From positions 35,133,256-35,197,255 of the forward strand of contig CM060108.1 of the NCBI GenBank assembly GCA_030522415.1: 64,000 nt of DNA. Direction: 5' to 3'. The notes under the pieces are model-generated. The model saw only the letters and a program-made list of their open reading frames with translations. It searched no databases and had not been told where the DNA came from. The DNA comes from Channallabes apus (Eukaryota; Chordata; Actinopteri; Siluriformes; Clariidae). The position numbers and the translations under genes are program-made. The number at the start of each line of letters is the position of its first letter. Position 1 is the first letter of the stretch. Shown piece by piece: positions 23,108 to 35,085 of the stretch.

Positions 23108-23345
23108 AATTTTGATTGTATGTCTATTTAGAGCTTTTAACAATAGAGACGTTGCCACAAAGAAGCTTTATAGACATCTGGATTTACTGTAGATTCAGCT
23201 CTCTAATGAGCAAGCCAGGGGCAACAAAACTCCCTAAGGGAGAAACCTCGAGAGGAACCAGACTCAAAGGGAAATTGTTTTCTTCTGGCTGAGACCTGAA
23301 ATCAACAACAAAAAATAACCCTTCAACTCAGAATTGCAACTCAAT
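23108..23345 (+). repeat. Dispersed fish repeat (CTCGAGAGGAACCAGACTC family), copy 1
   Basis: Contains CTAATGAGCAAGCCAGGGGC and CTCGAGAGGAACCAGACTCA, a widespread fish repeat I recall but cannot classify. Related pieces lie at about 23980-24185 and, inverted, at 26600-26690. Confidence 0.5.
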
Positions 23346-23394
23346 CAAGAAGAAGTCTTCAAACCAGAGGTCAGTAATGTGACATCATGTCAAT

Positions 23395-23690
23395 ATGGCT
23401 GCTCATTGGCTTCTGAGTGGTGTAATGGAAATGTTCACCCTTTTATCTGGAGATTGAGTTCAATTCCTGGGTGATACTACAGCCATCCGTAGCCAGGACT
23501 CTGGAGAGCAGAGTGGCTGTGCGCTCTCAGGGAGAGAATGGCGTACCTGCACTTTCATATCAATCACGGTGACACTGGCCAATCACTGGCCTCTGTAAGG
23601 GGCAGATAAAGTGTGTAATGCCATTCTCAATGTTGCATGAGAAGCAGTTCAAACTGATGCAGTCAGCTGGTGTCATGTTTGATACCCTGG
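23395..23690 (+). repeat. tRNA-derived SINE-like repeat
   Basis: The head GGCTTCTGAGTGGTGTAATG and GAGTTCAATTCCTGGGTGAT resemble A and B boxes. The body GGGAGAGAATGGCGTACCTG and ACTGGCCAATCACTGGCCTC fits a fish repeat I recall. The 3' end is not defined. Confidence 0.5.
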
Positions 23691-23979
23691 TCGGTAGTTG
23701 TTGCCTTGATGAGAGAGTGCCCTAAAGTCAGAGGGGTGGGAATTAGCTAATAAATTAATTACACTTTTTAATTACTTTTATAAATGAATCACCATAGGTA
23801 TTTAAGTGGGATAAATCTATAGCAGTGGGAAATGACACAATAAAAACATCATAATCTGTTGATTTAAGAATTTTAGTTGACTAGTTTGTTGCAAAAATAA
23901 TACATACTTTCAGAGAGATATCCATGTTTTTCTTCCCCAGTTTGTAGCTTGAATGCAACATATACAGTATAATGAATGG

Positions 23980-24185
23980 ATGAATAGATCCTGGCTTTGG
24001 ACTATGGGAAATAATATTAAGCCCAGCACTACTGTCTGAAAAATTCTGCATACAAATGAAAAACGAGGTGACCATAGCAAGGAAAAGATGCCATACGGAA
24101 GAAACCTTAACAGGAACAAGACTCAAATGGGAACTCATCCTCATTTTGGTGATATCAGATAGTATGACACCAATTGAAACTCTGA
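23980..24185 (+). repeat. Dispersed fish repeat, copy 2
   Basis: AAGAAACCTTAACAGGAACA and GGGAACTCATCCTCATTTTG match the copy at 23108 and its usual continuation. Confidence 0.5.
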
Positions 24186-25683
24186 AGTACAATTGTATGA
24201 CAAGAATTATGAATTACTTGATATAAAGTCCACTTTTTTTAATGGTTACCTAACTGTGTACTGATGTAGACTTGTGTAGTGATTTTAGATATACAGTATA
24301 TTGTTTCTACTGTATGTACATAGAAAATGAGGTGATGATGACATGATCATATCAGTGCAATGATGCAGAATATATAGGGTCCTATTCATAGTGAAGTCAG
24401 AGAAGGAGATCCCTTTCTTGACACGGAGCAAAGTTATTGTGAAGTCTAATTGCAGTCATCAGAAAATACTTCCTATAGTGTATTTCTTGTCACAGTTTAG
24501 CTAAGGTATTCTCTTGCTGAAAGTTCTTAAACTATTTGAGTAAATAAAGTCAAATCAATGCAATCCAGCAAAGCCAGCACGGTGTTTATTAAGTAAAACT
24601 ATCCTAAGATATCAATAAATCTGTAATCAGACCATATGGGGCATCCTCAGCAGAGATAGTGTTCTCCATGGGATAAAAAAAAACTCCAACCAGAAGTGAG
24701 CCATGAATTGAAAATGAAACCAATGGGCAGGAGGGGTCAGGATTTCTCAAGAGAGAGAGAGAGACAGTTCTACTAACTGTCATATAATACATATGATGTT
24801 CATAACAGTTTGACATGCCATGCTCAAATTAATCTTTTAGACTGTAACCAAGCTTGGAGTTTCTAGAAAATGTTCCAATAAAACAAGGTGGACAGGTGGC
24901 CACTTGTACACACAGATAGGCACATGCATGTACACACAGAGAGGAGGGTGCTGTTCAGTTACACACACATACTGTAGACATACACATTAATCATTTAGTG
25001 TGATGACAGGCTGAAAGGACTCTCCATTTGCCCGTCAGCATGAGGAGATTTCTTTGTGCGTAAAATGAACAAACATGACAGGAAGGAGTGTATATGTGTG
25101 TGTACAGGATGTGTGTATATGTGTGTGACTATGTTTAAAAGAGATTATGGAAAGACTTTGAGATCAGATTTCTGTACAGAAAACAGTACTCACGTTTGAT
25201 TTTGCCACATAGTGAGTTTGTTCTTTATTCTGAATTTGACGGAGCATCTCTCCAGACAGAAACATCATAAGTGAATTCCAGAAGTGTACCAGGGAATGAA
25301 AGCATGGATGAAAGTTGCAAGATCCCTTATGGATCGATGTTGGCTCCATTGACCCCAATATGTCACAACTGGCCCATCAACCTAAAATTTCTCTCTTTTT
25401 CTCTCTTTGCCTTTCTCTTTCACTCTGTCTCACAAGCCTGAAGATGAAGGAAGCACTCTAAGTGACCTGATGAGCTCTAAATTCCTGCTTTCCCAAGTTT
25501 CATTAGTTATGCATGAGTTTAATCATTCTATAGAGGTGTAGAGGATAGAAAGTTTTATTTTCTAAAGCTAAGACAGAGTCAGCACTCTATTAAGTTTTGA
25601 AACAAGGCTGATGGTGAACAGTTTGAAGGTAGAGAAGTGTGATAACCTCCCTGGTTTTTCCTTAGGTCACACCATGGTCAGGT
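24186..25683. other. Unassigned DNA with short simple repeats
   Basis: (GA)n at 24751-24763 and TGTG-rich patches at 25090-25135. No gene or recognised family in about 1.5 kb. Confidence 0.35.
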
Positions 25684-25868
25684 AGTCAGGGGTAGCTCAG
25701 TGGTTAAGGCATTGGACTACGGTTCGGAAGATCCCAAGTTCAAACCCCACAACCACCAAGTTGCCACTATTGGGCCCTTGAGCAAGGCCCTTAACCCTCA
25801 ACTGCTCAGATGTATAATGAGATAAAAATGTAAGTCGCTCTGGATAAGAGCGTCTAAATGTAAATGTA
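25684..25868 (+). mobile_element. tRNA-headed SINE, type a (L2-like tail)
   Basis: A box GGTAGCTCAGTGGTTAAGGC and B box GTTCAAACCCC mark the tRNA-derived head. The body is TTGGGCCCTTGAGCAAGGCC. The tail CTCTGGATAAGAGCGTCTAA followed by ATGTAAATGTA is the type shared with L2-clade LINEs in fish SINEs such as AFC/HpaI relatives. A second copy is at 61057-61246 and a truncated head at 18997. It is not a functional tRNA gene. Confidence 0.85.
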
Positions 25869-26599
25869 GACAGGGTGAACTCATCAGTGTACATCAGTGT
25901 ATACTGACCTGTTGACTGGGTCTTTAAACTGACACTATTTTACTTTTTCATTTTAAAGGTTTCACTTCCAGTACAACAATCTAAAAAAAAATATTATTTG
26001 GACAAAAGCAAATCAGAAAAGTAATTTTTTCACCCAACTACTTTATTTGAAACTTGTCTTGCAATTCAATTTGGACAGGTGCTGGAGAAAGACAAACCAG
26101 ACAGAAAAGGCCATATTCATTATTCAGGTCCAGCCACCCAGTGATTAAACATTCAAATATTCACCCACGAACAGATCTGGCAGATTTTTCAGGAGCTCAA
26201 ACCAAATTAACATGTTTGCTCATTTCACACTGCTTTTAAGACCATCTACATATTAAGCAATCATGATTTGTGAAACCTCACAGTGTTTTGTAGTTTATGA
26301 GTCTTTATGGATGCATGCTTTAGATCCTCATTTACCAAGAACAACTAAAGGAGTGTTTAAGGTTTATCACCAATAAAAATCGGCACAGCAAAGTACTATT
26401 ATCTTCTGCTGTTGAGAACTGTGTCTCTGATGATGGACACCAGAGCCCTGATTCCAAATAAACTGAAATTCCCATGAACAGTTTTGTACCAATGTCACCA
26501 AAACAAGAACAGGTGGACTTTTTTATTAATTCAAACACTTTATATTGACCTTTCAAAACTAATGGCACACAGCTATATCAGGGACTGATTGTTATACTA
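25869..26599. other. Unassigned DNA
   Basis: Nothing recognised; short open frames lack motifs. Confidence 0.35.
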
Positions 26600-26690
26600 T
26601 TTAATATCACCCAAATGAGGATGGGATTCCTGTTGAGTCTGGTTACTCTTAAGGTTTCTTCTTATCATCTCAGGGAGTTAGAGCAAGAAA
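26600..26690 (-). repeat. Dispersed fish repeat, copy 3 (inverted)
   Basis: ACCCAAATGAGGATGGGATT and AGTCTGGTTACTCTTAAGGT are the reverse complement of the family at 23108 and 23980. Confidence 0.5.
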
Positions 26691-26969
26691 ACACAACTAA
26701 TAACATACTATCATCTTAAATAACACTTTGGCTCTAATTCGAACAGAATTACTGCTGGACCATCTCTGTTGTTCTGTTCATGATGTCATAGCTGAATCAC
26801 AAAACCCTCCCTAACCCCTGATCAAGGGCACTACTAACTTTCCATTGAACCCTATTTGAGATTCAACTCCGGAATCACTGGAGATATCTCCATATTCTAA
26901 GACCAAACAACTGAAAATATAAAGTATATAAGGTAAGATTTTCAGGACTGTATGGTTTATTCTCATCAC

Positions 26970-27315
26970 GTTTTGGCTACATACTGTAGTACCAGTAACA
27001 ATACAAACTTTCTACTACTTTCACCACTGTTAATTACACTAACTGTGAGTTGCTAACTGTCGCTCACCAGCTCCGCCAAGTATGTGATATACATGTATAC
27101 AGTAACTAGGTAAATAAAACAAACAAATCATAGCCTGATTGGTAATAAATGGTGTTTGTGGAACTATTGTATAAAAGCAATATCATACTCAAGGTTGTGT
27201 GGTGATGGATATCTTCAGTGCTTATGTCTACTGATAAATCACAGCCATGCTGATATTTAATACTACAGCGCTCTATGTTGTGTGATATTGCTTAATTAAA
27301 GATGAATTTGCTTTA
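26970..27315. repeat. Unnamed dispersed repeat, copy 1
   Basis: Shares ordered blocks with 61365-61640: GGCTACATACTGTAGTACCA, AATAAATGGTGTTTGTGGAA, TATAAAAGCAATATCATACT, GCTGATATTTAATACTACAG and GTGTGATATTGCTTAATTAA. It contains sub-palindromes around AGCCATGCTGATATT. Non-coding; class unknown. Confidence 0.6.
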
Positions 27316-28590
27316 TGCTAATTAGGCATGTTTAAAAATTAAAACCTTCTTTATATACGGTTAGATTTAAAAGAACAGCAAATATCAATGTAACCAACTT
27401 TACCACAGTAGAAACAATTAATCAACCTAAAAAACTCTGATTATGTTACTAATCTAATACAACATTCTCATCATTAGAACCAGAGATCTTTTAAATTTGT
27501 TTTCATTTGATTGATCAGAAAGTATGGATTAATTTCCCGTAACATCAGCAGTACTTCAGCAAAGTACAAATTTAAACTGTTATTTTAAAATAAAAATCTC
27601 TTTAAAAGTCATTACAATGCAATTACTCATTCCCAGAGATTTGCAAGTGCTGTTATTTAAAAAATATGATTTTGAAGTGTTCATTTTCTTTAAATAGTTT
27701 TATATATGGTCTTCAAAAACACCTGCCCTTTGATTGTATTAATTTGCTGTGTATTCTGGAAAATATTACAAACCTTTAGGTAAAAACTGGAATAATTAAT
27801 GAACTCAAGATACAAAACTAAAACATGAATCAGCTCACAGTACATGTTTTTCTCTGCGTTATCTTTACATGTAGTAACCCCCACCCACCACCCAACCAAC
27901 ACACACAGAGGGTGCATGCTCTCCATATGTCTGTGTCTGTTCATGGGTGATGATACATTTCTGAAAGCTGAACATGCTTGCTTATAAATATTGTTAGCTG
28001 TATATGCTTGACTCACAGCATCCTACCAGCTCCAGTGTCCTTCACCAAGAACAAAATGACTACTGTAAACACAAGGCTAGATCAAATTATCCTCTGAATC
28101 ATATTTGGAGCATTACATTACCAAGGTTGCGTGTGAATGTCACACCCGCTGCAAAGCTATTTGTCCCGGAGCGTTTGTGTTCATTACTGAAGGATATTTG
28201 CACTGTCATGGTTAATAAGAGACTCTCTTATTCTCACATAACTACACTGCATCACCATTAATTTGAGTGGCTTTGGCTTTACTGAGGAAACTCACTGAAG
28301 CAGTACATTCACTTCTAGAAATCTCTCAACCACAGACAAATTCCTGCTGTTGGTAACTCTCGTATTACTTCCTTAGATCTTTTATGACACGAGGCACCGA
28401 AAGGCTCCTAAGATTCATTTCCATGAAAATAAGCAAAAATAATTATTTCAGATTGTTTATTCTAATTATTTATTTATGCAGTGGCACAAAAATGAGAACT
28501 ACCTGAAAATAAAATGTTCTTCAATTATGGACCTCCTATTGAATAAAAAATGAAAGTTGAAATAAACAAACGGTCCCATCGCATCAATGG
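27316..28590. other. AT-rich DNA, then candidate conserved stretch
   Basis: 27316-27990 is AT-rich with nothing recognised. 28050-28420 has balanced composition, few repeats and no coding frame; it might be conserved non-coding DNA. Confidence 0.3.
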
Positions 28591-29065
28591 GCTGTTAAAT
28601 GTGTATCCAGATTTAAGTTCCTACAGAGAATCTACATCTCTGAGGACCTCACTTGATCCTCCTTTCTGGTTAAGAAAGCACAACAATATCTCTGTTTCCT
28701 AAAGAGACTAAAAAAGGCCCACATGTGCTCCAGGATATTTGTGAACTTTAATGTCTGTTCCAGTGACAATATCTTTAGCAACTCTTTCTCAGTGTGGTAT
28801 TGCAACTGCACCGTAAAGTCTTTCAGCAGATGGTGAAAACTGCCCAAAGAAGTAATTCTCAAAGATGTCTCTCACCCTAATCATGAACTATTCACCCCCC
28901 TCTCATAAGACAGGTGCTACAGATGCATCAGCACCCCTAAGAAAACATCAAAAACTAACTTATTCCCTGTGGCTATTTCCATACTTTCCATACATACCAG
29001 CATCTGATCATGGTTCAATAATTGCACTGCTCTTTATCTATTATGTATTTTTGCATTGCTCACAT
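28591..29065 (+). pseudogene. Decayed LINE 3' region (Rex1/L2-type RT C-terminus)
   Basis: Plus-strand sequence resembles the end of a CR1/L2/Rex1-group reverse transcriptase. The order is TTTAAGTTCCTACAGAGAAT (FKFL..I), ISEDLT with SSFLVKKAQQYLCFLKRLKK, SVWYCNC, then a region like LFTPLS and 3' UTR with ATTGCACTGCTCTTTATCTA. Frequent stops and frameshifts make it an old pseudogene. It is more diverged than the L2 copy at 50718. Confidence 0.65.
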
Positions 29066-29100
29066 GCATTTACAGTATACAGGTATATACTACACTCGTT

Positions 29101-29645
29101 TCCAAATCTGAAACGTTTCACTCTAATATTTAGTTTGACCACCTTTAGCTTGAATTATGAGTTGTAGTGCGGACTGGATATTCCGCTGTGGCGACCCCTT
29201 GTCGGGAGCAGCCGAAAGACCAACAACAACAACAACAACTGTGGTGTCCAATTCTTATGCGATTCCTAGTGCTCACAGAACCACTGTTTTACAATTCAAT
29301 TCCTGGAACATCCCTGTGCCATCAGGGAAGAAAAACTCCCTTGATGTGATAACCTGGTGATTCAGTACATTCAAATCATTAGCTGACTTTATTTTATTGC
29401 CACATAACCTTGCTGAGCCTAGACCTGACCAATTGAAGCAACCCCAGGTCATAACAGTGCATGATGGGTTTATCACTTCATGTGCTTCTCTTCTTATCCT
29501 GATGCGTCCATCACTCTGGAATAGGGTCGATCTGAACTCATTAGACCACATGACCTTTTTTTCCATTGCTCCAACTGTGTCTTTATGCTGGCTTTAATTT
29601 GCTAAGGAGCATAAAGATTGGACAGATTAGCATCCTGTTGCATGA
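29101..29645 (-). pseudogene. Tc1-like family E transposase fragment, interrupted
   Basis: The minus strand reads VMWSNEFRSTLFQSDGRIRI, TWGCFNWSGLGSARLCGNKI and EFFFPDGTGMFQELNCKT. The first catalytic Asp (WSDE in relatives) is Asn, and the second acidic motif reads FQELN. An RTE 3' end at 29169-29239 interrupts its left part; the sequence left of that (TTAGTTTGACCACCTTTAGC) looks like DNA-transposon sequence too. Confidence 0.75.
29169..29239 (+). mobile_element. RTE LINE 3' end, extreme 5' truncation
   Basis: CCGCTGTGGCGACCCCTTGT and CGGGAGCAGCCGAAAGACC followed by (CAA)n is the typical 3' terminus of RTE elements and of SINEs that borrow it. Only about 70 bp are present. No clear target-site duplication. 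Confidence 0.7.
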
Positions 29646-30088
29646 CCCAATTTCCAAATTTGCCTCTAGAATAATCAGATATACAGAGGAGTTCATGACT
29701 GACTTACAGCAGTTAGCTAACCATTTATAACTGTATGTAAATGCTTTAAATGTTATGATATTGTAATATAAAAGGATCAGGAAGATACTGATAAGCTTCT
29801 GGTTGATTTTTTTTTTATACTGCTTTTGGAAGAATAAAGTGTTTTTAAGGAATGGTTTCGTGATTTAATTTTTGGGGTATTGTTAGGCCAACTTGCTTTA
29901 TCGAAAAACTTGGACAAACTACATCAATAGGCTACAATGGGAGACAACTTAATGTATTAAATAGATGAAAAATCAACCCTTGAGAAATTAATTGAGCCCA
30001 CAAGCAGGACTACTTGAGTTGACTTAAATATTTGAATATAAGTCAAATTAAGATTTTGAACTGGGTACATGTTGTGTCAGCTAAACAG
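29646..30088. other. Unassigned AT-rich DNA
   Basis: Nothing recognised. Confidence 0.35.
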
Positions 30089-30146
30089 CTCGCTTGCTCG
30101 CTCGCTCGCTCACTCACTCACTCACCCACCCACCGACTGACTGACC
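30089..30146. repeat. (CTCG)n-(CACT)n-(CACC)n tetranucleotide repeat
   Basis: Tetranucleotide tract that drifts from CTCG through CACT to CACC and GACT, directly at the 3' end of a minus-strand V-SINE. It probably grew from the SINE tail. Confidence 0.85.
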
Positions 30147-30385
30147 GAGCCTATCCCAGGAGACTTGGGGCACGAGGCGGGGTACACCCTGGTCAGGGCA
30201 CACAGACATACACACACTACAGGCAATTTGAGAACACCAATTAACCTAACCTACTGTACATGTCTTTGGACTGTGGAAGGAAACCAGAGTACCCAGAGGA
30301 AACCCACCAAGCACAGGGAGAACATGCAAACTCCATGCACACAGAGACGGGATTCGAACCTGGCCGGGAATCGAACCAGTAGTTA
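30147..30385 (-). mobile_element. V-SINE, truncated at both ends
   Basis: Minus-strand central segment and body from GGTTCGATTCCCGGCCAGGT to GTCTCCTGGGATAGGCTC. The head's A box is missing and the normal tail is replaced by the tetranucleotide tract at 30089-30146. Confidence 0.8.
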
Positions 30386-31260
30386 TAATTTTTTTCTAAG
30401 TGTATATGCCTCTGATTAGTACTGTCATATTGTGCAAGTCTCACTACTTCATTTAAATGTAGACACAGAAAAGCAGTGCACATACGTTTTTGATTCATAC
30501 ATTACCCACTCCATATTTTGCTTTTGTATTTGGAAATAGTTCTGAACATGATAGACAAACCCTTTAGCACTTGTGCTTTGCCTTTTTGTGAAAATGTAAA
30601 CAATTTTCTTATTTTTACCACTGAGCGCAGTAACAACTGAGGAGCATGACTGTGCAACTTTAAGAAGGGTGACCAAATGAATAGAACATCACTGTATATC
30701 TATCAAATAACAACATTGTTAAAATTAATTGCATATTTAACAGTGTAAATTAGTACTTCAACTAAGTGTAATACACATGGAGCTGTAAAGTATGCTTTCC
30801 CCAAAGCTTGTCTTCCTACTGCCACGTATATCAACTGGTTATGACTAGGGAGCAAATGATATATTCTTCTATTCTCGGAAAGTCAAATAGCATTGTATTT
30901 TTTTTTTCTCGCCATCATTTCTATTTCTTACTTCTTATATACATGTTTTATTATGTGTTCTGCTCACACATCTGTTAACAGTCAGTGGGTTTTGTTACCT
31001 TTTATGCTGCTGGCATCCATGTGGGCTGCTATTTTTATGTTTTTAAGAGAATAGACATTCTAGTCCAGAAAAAGGTCAAACCCACAAAGCGTTTCTGAAA
31101 TATTCTAACCTTGGTATGCAGAGCAAGATAAAGCATTTATATTATACAATCTAACTGTTAAAGCTATGAAAGATGAAATAATTTAATGAAATAACAGTTG
31201 TTCCATAAAAATTAGCATTTCTAATAATTTTGTTATAAGCACATTTTTTATTTATTATTG
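30386..31260. other. Unassigned AT-rich DNA
   Basis: Nothing recognised. Confidence 0.35.
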
Positions 31261-31261
31261 G

Positions 31262-31480
31262 GCAGTGGTGGCTTAGGTAATTGAGGCTCTGGGTTGCTGA
31301 TTGGAAGGTTGTGAATTAGAGTCTGACAATTAGAGTCCAATGTTGGGCCTTTGGACAAGACCTTTAACCCTACACCCTATATAACCCAGCCACTGCATGC
31401 AGTGCCAGTCTCAAGCCCAGTTAGAAAATAGGAGCGTCGTGCCTAAACCCTGAGGCAGACTCTAATAAACCAATGTGGCG
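31262..31480 (+). mobile_element. tRNA-headed SINE, type c (RTE-like tail)
   Basis: The head GTGGTGGCTTAGGTAATTGA, GCTCTGGGTTGCTGATTGGA and body TTGGGCCTTTGGACAAGACC are those of the type a/b SINEs. The tail GTGCCAGTCTCAAGCCCAGT and CCAATGTGGCGAGGG resembles the RTE-related tail seen at 60397. Diverged and old. Confidence 0.65.
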
Positions 31481-33104
31481 AGGGATGTATTTTTAAAAAT
31501 ATATAATTAAAAAATTTTTCTTGAAAAGTTTGGACAATGGTCAATATATTAAATGGCAATATTTTGCGTTTTCCATAAATATTCTTTTCCATTAAGGGTC
31601 TCAGAGACAAGTAAAACATTGGCCTTTGTAACTGTGGCCTTTGAAAATACATCATGAACATTTCCTCATTTCTGTTTGGCAGAAAGACTCAGTCAACAGT
31701 TTCCAAGATTTTTTTAACAGGAAAGCACTTGCCAAATGTAACTATGTCAGCCCAGTGCACAAATCCAGACAAAATGTGGTATAAACATGTTCTATTTATG
31801 AAAAACATGGCCAGTTGGCTTCAGGAAGTATTTTTTTTCCAAATGTTTAAATCCACACTAAATTGTCCGTGAATCATTCATAAATCAAAATTTTTTTATA
31901 TTTCACTTTTTGGTCCATTTCTTGGAAGATAAAAAAAAATCATTCAGTACATCCAGTACTTTTCATTCATGACCTAAGGAGAGTGCTCAATATTTTGACC
32001 CTTGAAAGGAAGGATTTGTTTCTTGAAAGGAAGTTAAAGTTTGTAGATTGTTCATCTGACGCAAGCTGGGTGAGACTGAAGTATTGTCTTGTATAAAGTG
32101 AGTTATTATAGAGAGATTGATTTGGCAAAAAGGAAGAGTGCAAGAACGAGAGGTACTTTATGCCTATCCCAATCTTCGTGTAAGCAGATGGACTAAACAC
32201 AAGGAAGAGAATTTATTAAATTGCCTTCTAATCCTGTCTCTTACTCTGCGATCCCTATGAGCCGCATGAAACTTCAGTATGAGTCATTCAAAAAAGAATT
32301 GTGTGTGTGTGTGTGTGAGGAGGGGCGGGGGATTGAAACCCAAAATAGCTTTCTCAGACCGGCAGTGAAGATGGGCTTTTAAAATAATCACTGAAAGTCA
32401 AACACAGCTGTAAAAGTACAATGTTTTTTTTATTTTTAGATTAAAGCGAAGACCACAATACTAATGATGTGATAGTAATTCAGTTAATATAAAATACAAA
32501 TTTGCTCTCACTTGTCAGACTAATCCAATTAATAACACAAAGAAATATGCATTAACATATTAATTGATTAGAATGAAACCTTGTTCAATCCTTACTTTTA
32601 TTCACTCATTCATTTATTTATTACGAGCTGAGATAGCATTTCCATTTGAAACATTTCAAGCAGGAAGAAGGAATAAACTTCTTCAAAGTCTTTCCAAGTG
32701 CACACTAATTTAGGCACCAAATTATTTTCATCTTTAATGTTCCATGATTCTAAAGGCAAGAATTTTTTTGAAACACCTTATTTAAGTAACATATTCATAA
32801 CATATTCACAAGTATTAAATAAATCTGTTGGAGAATTTATCAAAGGCACTAAAGTGGAAAAAGTTATGTAGCACCACTTAATTCATTTTATCGCAACTTT
32901 GTCATGACTGTGGTTTTAGTAAAATAAAAAAAAATCTGTCTGTTTATGATGATAATTGAGGCTTGTTCTATTTTCTTCCAATTCATGTACGAAAATGTCA
33001 CGTACAGGTTTTGTGACTTCCATTGTTTCTCCAGCATTGTTTTATAAAATATTTGCGTAAAAAAGCAGTGAACTCTATATGATCTCACACTCACCCTCAT
33101 CCTC
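31481..33104. other. Unassigned AT-rich DNA
   Basis: (TG)n at 32301-32319. No gene or family recognised in about 1.6 kb. Confidence 0.35.
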
Positions 33105-33420
33105 TTTTGAATTTTTCACCCCCTTTCCTTTGATAATAACCTCCACTTTTCTGGGAAGGCTTTCCACTAGTTTTCGTAAGGTTTTTGTAGGGATTTGTGC
33201 TCATTCAGCCACAAGAGCATTAGTGAAATCAAGCATTCATGTGTGGTGGGAAGGTCTGTAGTCCAGATCAGCCCTAAAGTGTTCCCTGGGATTGAGATGA
33301 GGGCTCTGTGCATTTCACTGGAGTTCTTTAACACAGTCTCTTCATGGAGGGCATTGCAATGCTGGAGCAAGAATGAGCTTTTTAGTTCCAGTGAATAGAA
33401 ATTACAACGTACACAGAAGT
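33105..33420 (-). pseudogene. Tc1-like family F transposase C-terminal fragment
   Basis: On the minus strand LQHCNALHEETVLKN corresponds to the second catalytic motif, with Cys in place of Asp. ISLMLLWLNEHKSLQKPYEN and LVESLPRKVEVII form the C-terminus. The catalytic Glu motif falls in a degraded stretch. Plus-strand words such as CTTTTCTGGGAAGGCTTTCC are typical of this high-copy family. The fused-end relic at 58355 belongs to it. Confidence 0.7.
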
Positions 33421-33950
33421 TTTGCCAAAGAATTATATTCTAAGAACTGATGACTCAAAGTCTTTGGTTCAAAATTATGTTCAAGTAACAGAATTACAGT
33501 CGTCATATTTTTGCTTCAGTGTCATGAAGCTAATTGCGTTACTGGAGTGTTGGATAGTTTGTCTTGTCTGTGGCTAATTTCTCAATTTCTTGTCTTGACT
33601 GCTCAGCTGAATGCATTTTTGAAGCTTGTCAGCAGATGCTATAGCGTTTAGGTAAAAAGAAAAAAAAAACCCCATACAATTAACCCATACACCTGGTGTA
33701 AATTCTCACCCAATAGCAATTTTTTTTTATCTATCAAGGAACATCTACCTGCCAAGGAGGATTGGACAATGTTGTTATTTTACATGCAGTGCTGTTAAAA
33801 AATAATCACTGACAAGGTGGTGTGATCCACAGCACAGCAGTGTTAATATATTAAAAAAATTCTGTACTTTTATTTCATACATTTTATTAATTAATAGTAA
33901 CTTTTAATGTTTTGTAATGTCAAAATAAGTTAGATAGTATACTTATATTA
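33421..33950. other. Unassigned DNA
   Basis: Nothing recognised. Confidence 0.35.
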
Positions 33951-33954
33951 TACA

Positions 33955-34425
33955 TCGATAAGCCATAACATTACAATGCAAATCTTTCTGCTCAGTATTG
34001 TGTAGGTTCCCATTGTGTCACCTGTACAGACCTGACCACTTGGGCCATGACTCCACAAGACCTCTGGGGGTGTGTTCTGGTTTCTGACACCAGGAAGTTA
34101 TCAGTGGATCCTTTGGGTTCAGGGGGTTGTGGTGTGGTGTCTCGTCTTGTCTGACAATCCCATGGGTGTTCAATCAGATCGGAATCTGAGTTTGCAGGCG
34201 GGTCAACAGACTTGGTTTCTTTGCCTGCCAGGACCTATGTGCAGATGGAGGCTGTTGTGCACTGGGTGTTCTGATAACTTTCTATCATGGGCAGCATTGA
34301 CATTTTAGATGAGTTGTGTTGCAGTGGCTTTTCTTTAAGATCGGACCAGACTGCCGAGCCTTTGCTCCCCATAGGTATAAATGATCCTTGGGTGTCCATG
34401 ATCATGCCATCAGTTTACTAATATT
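33955..34425 (-). mobile_element. Tc1-like family G, internally deleted relic
   Basis: The left end CGATAAGCCATAACATTACA is the terminal repeat. CAGTATTGTGTAGGTTCCCA, CTCCACAAGACCTCTGGGGG and TGCACTGGGTGTTCTGATAA are conserved words of this fish family, read on the strand opposite to its transposase. Much of the middle is deleted and no long frame remains. Terminal repeats resemble those of the non-coding elements at 18236 and 43985. Confidence 0.65.
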
Positions 34426-34599
34426 TAATTAATAAATAATATAAATGTGTTAATGTTGTGTAATGTTAATGTTTTGTATGATCCATTAAAGAGCCATAAA
34501 CATTGTGTCATCAGCGATTCTTTATTTCTTAAAGTTAGCAGAACAACAACAAAATAAAGCTGCTTGTTATGTTACTGAGAAACTAAATGAAATCTTGAA

Positions 34600-35085
34600 T
34601 ACTTTGCCATGCAGAAAGCACTGACACCTTCTGTAAGACTACTACTAAAAATCCACCTTCACCCATCTCCACCATGAAACATGGTGATGGCAGCATCATG
34701 TTGTTGGGATGATTTTCCTCATCTTATCAGAGTTATACAATCATAAAAAAAAATTGTCACTAATGTTCTCTAACCAAACTTTAAGGGCTTCAAAGAACAG
34801 CTGTATTCATACTGAGAATAAAAAAACACACAGTTGGACTCTGTTTACTAATTAGATGACTTCTGAGAGCAATTGGTTCCACTGGATTTTAGTTAGGGGT
34901 TTCAGAACACAGGGGGATGAATACAAATGCATGCCACACTTTTCAGATTTTTATTTGTAAAAAGTTCTGAAAAGCATTTACAGTGGAATTTTCCTTCCAC
35001 TGTTTCCAACCACCATTACAAAATGTGGAAAAGCTCAAAGGGTATGAATACATTTGCAAGGCTACTATAGAACAAAACATATAGC
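34600..35085 (+). pseudogene. Tc1-like family H relic, 3' half
   Basis: CACCATGAAACATGGTGATG encodes the Gly-rich MKHGGDGSIM motif. The 3' region GGATGAATACAAATGCATGC, CACACTTTTCAGATTTTTAT and AAATGTGGAAAAGCTCAAAG matches the end of a common fish Tc1 family as I recall it. The frame is destroyed. Confidence 0.6.

Noticed and set aside
25684..25760. tRNA gene
   Set aside because: A and B boxes are present, but the sequence cannot form a full tRNA with acceptor stem and continues into a SINE body and LINE-type tail that recur at 61057.
30089..30146. Short regularly spaced repeats as a CRISPR array
   Set aside because: This is a tetranucleotide tract at a SINE tail; no repeat-spacer structure exists anywhere in the window and the DNA is eukaryotic.
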